Shown: positions 61,121 through 64,000 of the stretch, piece after piece
How the letters are laid out: every line of letters begins with the position of its first letter
Position numbering within the stretch: the stretch's first letter is position 1
Source of the DNA: Nitrospirota bacterium
Lineage (GTDB): Bacteria > Nitrospirota > Nitrospiria > Nitrospirales > Nitrospiraceae
NCBI GenBank assembly: GCA_040755395.1
Contig: JBFMAX010000008.1
Coordinates: forward strand, 1-64,000
DNA: 64,000 nucleotides
Reading direction: 5' to 3'
Translations under genes and position numbers: made by a program
The notes under the pieces: model-generated
What the model saw: the letters and a program-made list of their open reading frames with translations, nothing else
The model's database searches: none
What the model was told of the DNA's origin: nothing

Positions 61121-61374
61121 CGGGTTCCTCCTTTGCGAAAGTGATATTGTCTTGGATGCGAGAACGAACCAAGGAAGGAACGGCCCGAAGACGCGACCAC
61201 TGCGGCGACTTAGGTCTGGCTTCCAATCAGATCCCGAACACTACCAAAACAACATCGGTTCAGGCCCTGCTCCCGTCCCCCGCTCCACTGCCGGGCCCAT
61301 TACAGTAAAGCGGCCTCACTCTAACCCACGCGATGCGCAAAAGCAAGTCGGAGGCGATTTTGCGACTCCTGATC
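61121..61374. other. intergenic upstream of the RRM gene
   Basis: 254 bp between the RRM gene and the next minus-strand gene. It must hold the RRM promoter and leader; apart from the ribosome site no clear motif was found. Confidence 0.4.
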
Positions 61375-62208
61375 TCAATAGGCGGCCGGCGGCGAGAGCG
61401 GCCGATGGGAAAACAGCGGAATCGCATGGAAGTTGTCGAATTGCACGGTCGAATCGCCGCGCGCCACAAGTCCCACCTGCCCCAGCCCCAGGGTCTGGTC
61501 CTCGACCGAGAGCGCCAGTTCCCCGTCGACAAAGGTTTCGATGAAGTCTTTGCTGATGATCGTATTCCGCTGGACCCGCAACGTGTGCCAGGGCAGCGGC
61601 TTCAGCTTGACGGTCGCGCGGCCGAGCACGCTCTCCTTCCCGTCCACCACCCGGATCACCTCCAGGGATTGCTGAGTCAAATCCACCACCGCCGCGTAAA
61701 AGTTCTTGGCATCCTGGACGCCGAAGACGACCCCGCCGACGCTCCGGCCTCCATCCGATCCCGAACGCAGGTGCATGGTCAGATCCGGGTATTCATACTG
61801 CAGGCCGTCCGCCACCAACAGGCGGTAGCACGCCTGGCTCGGACAGGGTGACGCCGACAGGACCACATTAGGCGCGGAAAAGGCGGTCGTGTCGGTCTGC
61901 ACCTGCCAGGTCCCGGCCGGACCGTCTCCCAAGTTCAGCGCGGAGAAGCCCAGCGGGACGCTCCCAACCGTCTGTTGATCGAAGTTCCAAAGCTTAAAGA
62001 GTCCGGCCTCGGCCTGCTTCTTGAGATTCTCGGCCTTCTCGCTCGGACTCTCCGCCCGGATGGCGTGCGCGACCGGCGCGGACACGCCTCCCCAAAGCAA
62101 GGCCGCCGCCAAGGCGGTCGCCACGGCTGCGCCCCGCCCGCGCCGCCCGATGTGCCGTCCCGGTTCTCCGCTCCCTTCTCTCTCCATCTCTACCGCCATC
62201 GTCCGCAC
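61375..62208 (-). CDS. secreted protein with concanavalin/LamG-like fold
   Basis: 277 residues from a GTG at 62208, eight bases after GGAGGGG. An N-terminal signal or anchor (AVATALAAALLWGGVSAPVA, about 30-50) follows a basic stretch. The mature part resembles the 3-keto-disaccharide hydrolase/LamG-like jelly roll: FKLWNFDQQTVGSVPLGFSA, SVGGVVFGVQDAKNFYAAVV, PWHTLRVQRNTIISKDFIET and FVDGELALSVEDQTLGLGQV with the final VGLVARGDSTVQFDNFH. No catalytic residues can be named. It is probably a surface or periplasmic binding protein. Confidence 0.72.
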   Translation of the reverse strand: MRTMAVEMEREGSGEPGRHIGRRGRGAAVATALAAALLWGGVSAPVAHAIRAESPSEKAENLKKQAEAGLFKLWNFDQQTVGSVPLGFSALNLGDGPAGTWQVQTDTTAFSAPNVVLSASPCPSQACYRLLVADGLQYEYPDLTMHLRSGSDGGRSVGGVVFGVQDAKNFYAAVVDLTQQSLEVIRVVDGKESVLGRATVKLKPLPWHTLRVQRNTIISKDFIETFVDGELALSVEDQTLGLGQVGLVARGDSTVQFDNFHAIPLFSHRPLSPPAAY

Positions 62209-62294
62209 GGAATCGTCCCCTCCTCCATCCCATATCTCCACATCTCTGTCCTTTACTTTCTCCCGTGACGCGCCCAACAGGTCGCAAGCGAATC

Positions 62295-62594
62295 TCAGGA
62301 CCGGCGATCCGAACGGGTGTTGACCGTATCGCCTTCCGATCCAGACCCCGACCGTTGAGGCGCCTCTCTGATCCGGAGAATCTCCTGCTGCAGTCGGTCT
62401 CGCTCCGCCCGGACCCGTCGCAGGCGTCTCCACCGATCCAACGTCCACCACTTGAGCCGTGCTGCGAAGGTCACGGTCGGCGGCGGCACATTGCCGACCG
62501 GCGCTTGCTGAAACTCATACCCCTGATGCGCGTCGCGCTTCTGCACATACCGCTTATAGAGATGGTCGTACAGCCCTCGGTCCGATTCGCTCAT
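62295..62594 (-). CDS. small basic hypothetical protein
   Basis: 99 residues starting at an ATG that overlaps the stop codon of the upstream YyaL-type gene (TGATG). It contains LYDHLYKRYVQKRDAHQGYE, a tryptophan pair (KWWTLDRWRRLRRVRAERDR) and a charged helical end. No family recognised. The overlap argues for translational coupling with the upstream gene. Confidence 0.6.
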   Translation of the reverse strand: MSESDRGLYDHLYKRYVQKRDAHQGYEFQQAPVGNVPPPTVTFAARLKWWTLDRWRRLRRVRAERDRLQQEILRIREAPQRSGSGSEGDTVNTRSDRRS

Positions 62595-64000
62595 CACTCC
62601 GCCTCCGACTTCGCGCTTCTCACGCCCAGCAGTGATGCCAACTCCTCCCACTCGGTCACCGGCCGGGAGCAGGTGAACCCATGACAGACGTAGACGGTCG
62701 GCTTGCCGTTCACTGCGACTTTTCCGGCGGCCGGCCCCGGGACCCGCACCGGTCCCCCGTTCTGAGTGTTCGCCTGCACAATGAGCGTCTTGTTCGGAAC
62801 ATAGCAGCCGTGAATCTGCCTCAGCAGCGCCTGCACGGCCGGATCGGTCCCCGCCCCCACCAACACGATCTCCTTGGGCTTCGCGAGAAAAAGGTCCAGC
62901 GCGCACAGCAGGGCCGCCGAGCCATAGGCGTTTTGATCCATCTGGCCGCGAAAGACGCGGAGCGTCTGCTCGGCTCGGTCCCAATAGCGCGGCTCGCCCG
63001 CGTAGGAAAACAGCCGCAGCAGATTTGTCGCCGCGACCGCGTTGCCGGACGGCATGGCGCCGTCGGTCCCGGATTTCATCCGTTGAATCAGCGCCTCGTG
63101 GTCCCGCCCGGTGTAGAAACAGCCGCCCGTCTCGTCGTCCCAGAACTGTTCCAGCATCATTTCTGTCAGCTCGACCGCATGCTCGAGATACCCTCGCTGC
63201 AAGGTCGCCTCGTACGCGTCGATCAACGCCGCCGCCAGGAACGTATAATCGTCGAGATAGCCGTTCAGCCGTGCCCGTCCGCCCGTCACGGTTCGGTGCA
63301 ACCGACCGTTCACCCACGCCCGTTCCAGCAGAAAAGCCAGCGCCCGCTCGGCCATATCCAGATACGACGGAGTCCCGAAGGTCTGGTAAGCGTCCAGCAA
63401 GCCGGAAACCATCAGGCCGTTCCAACTCGTGAGGATGTTCTCATCGCGCTCCGGCTTCACGCGCCGGTCGCGGACCTCCCGCAGCCGCCGCCTCGCCGGA
63501 GCCAGAATGGTTTCCAGCTCTTCCTGCTCCTCGGGTTTCAGATTCAGGCCGGCCAGCCGATTCAGAATCGACCGGCCTTCAAAATTGCCGTCCGCCGTGA
63601 CCCCGTACACCCGGCAGAACAATTCGCCCAATTCCGGTCCCAGTTCCGATTTGATTTCGCCCGGTTCCCAGACGAAGAACTTGCCTTCATGGCCTTCGCT
63701 GTCGGCATCCTGCGCCGCATAAAACCCGCCGTCCGGATGGGTCATCTCCCGACGAACGTATTCCAGCGTCTCCTCGACGACTTGCTTGAACCGGACCTCT
63801 CGTGTCAGCCGCCAGCCATCCAGGTAGATGCGGACAAGCTGGGCGTTGTCGTACAGCATTTTCTCGAAGTGCGGGATCAGCCATTGCGCGTCCACCGCGT
63901 ATCGGTGGAATCCCCCGCCCAGATGGTCATAGATCCCTCCGGCCGCCATGCGCCGGAGTTGATGGATGACTTTTTCCTGAGAGGCCAGGTCGCCGGTTCG
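62594..64000 (-). CDS. YyaL/DUF255-type protein, C-terminal part (runs off the window)
   Basis: The open frame continues past 64000; 468 residues are visible. They match the glycoside-hydrolase-like part of the YyaL/SSP411 family: GGIYDHLGGGFHRYAVDAQW, PHFEKMLYDNAQLVRIYL, GGFYAAQDADSEGHEGKFFV, WEPGEI and ILTSWNGLMVSGLLDAY. The N-terminal thioredoxin-like DUF255 domain is outside the window. A late Cys motif (VYVCHGFTCSRPV) is present. Function of the family is unclear; the all-helical barrel suggests a sugar- or nucleotide-linked activity. Confidence 0.9.
   Translation of the reverse strand, partial: RTGDLASQEKVIHQLRRMAAGGIYDHLGGGFHRYAVDAQWLIPHFEKMLYDNAQLVRIYLDGWRLTREVRFKQVVEETLEYVRREMTHPDGGFYAAQDADSEGHEGKFFVWEPGEIKSELGPELGELFCRVYGVTADGNFEGRSILNRLAGLNLKPEEQEELETILAPARRRLREVRDRRVKPERDENILTSWNGLMVSGLLDAYQTFGTPSYLDMAERALAFLLERAWVNGRLHRTVTGGRARLNGYLDDYTFLAAALIDAYEATLQRGYLEHAVELTEMMLEQFWDDETGGCFYTGRDHEALIQRMKSGTDGAMPSGNAVAATNLLRLFSYAGEPRYWDRAEQTLRVFRGQMDQNAYGSAALLCALDLFLAKPKEIVLVGAGTDPAVQALLRQIHGCYVPNKTLIVQANTQNGGPVRVPGPAAGKVAVNGKPTVYVCHGFTCSRPVTEWEELASLLGVRSAKSEAE

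Noticed and set aside
1-64000. tRNA genes, rRNA genes, CRISPR arrays
   Set aside because: No T-loop/anticodon-arm arrangement, rRNA segment or regularly spaced identical repeats were found by reading; a tRNA or CRISPR search program would be decisive.

Overview
The window looks like a chromosomal segment of a Nitrospira-type bacterium (phylum Nitrospirota). This is inferred from the high GC content, the mix of housekeeping genes with secreted or lipoprotein hypotheticals, a NarK-type nitrate/nitrite carrier, a small RRM protein and the style of the intergenic repeats. No rRNA, tRNA or CRISPR array was seen. Most core genes lie on the minus strand.

Layout. 1-5.2 kb: a frameshifted DUF302 gene, a DUF1152 protein, secreted and lipoprotein hypotheticals (one pair is a tandem duplication), an ABC ATPase and a beta-barrel-like protein. 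5.2-14.1 kb: aspS, an rRNA pseudouridine synthase, guaA, guaB and a large two-propeller NHL protein. 14.3-23.6 kb: scpB-scpA, a pentapeptide-repeat protein, a secreted Lon-type protease domain, a Lys-rich/acidic-tail protein, an esterase, a cupredoxin and a methyltransferase. 23.6-32.5 kb: an accessory island with five copies of a REP-like palindrome, a truncated nucleotidyltransferase, hicAB, a PD-(D/E)XK/SEC-C protein, a broken integron-type integrase followed by one cassette with an attC-like site, an HNH protein, and a second hicAB pair flanked by a duplicated end of ppx. 32.5-43.4 kb: ppx, recG, a TPR/metallopeptidase, a DCC protein, a methyltransferase, TPR and metallo-beta-lactamase-like proteins. 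43.4-56.8 kb: a thioredoxin-like protein, then a purine/riboflavin run (transcribed right to left: ribBA, ribH, nusB, purB, purC, purS, purQ, purL, purF). Between purQ and purL this run is interrupted by two toxin-antitoxin modules, a duplicated purQ end and a broken mrr. 56.9-64 kb: narK, umuDC, an FKBP isomerase, an RRM protein, a secreted hypothetical and the C-terminal part of a YyaL/DUF255 protein.

Most unusual signals. (1) At two unrelated core genes, ppx and purQ, a toxin-antitoxin pair sits just after the gene and is followed, within about 10 bp of the toxin stop codon, by a second, diverged copy of the last 90-145 bp of that core gene, with its own stop codon. This looks like islands that enter at gene ends and carry a replacement gene tail. 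(2) At least a dozen spacers hold long imperfect hairpins whose arms are built from short reiterated words. The architecture is the same each time, but the word is private to each locus. (3) Small palindromic elements occur in several families with compensating changes in their stems; one copy splits mrr exactly at its catalytic motif. (4) There is a relic integron with a plausible cassette.
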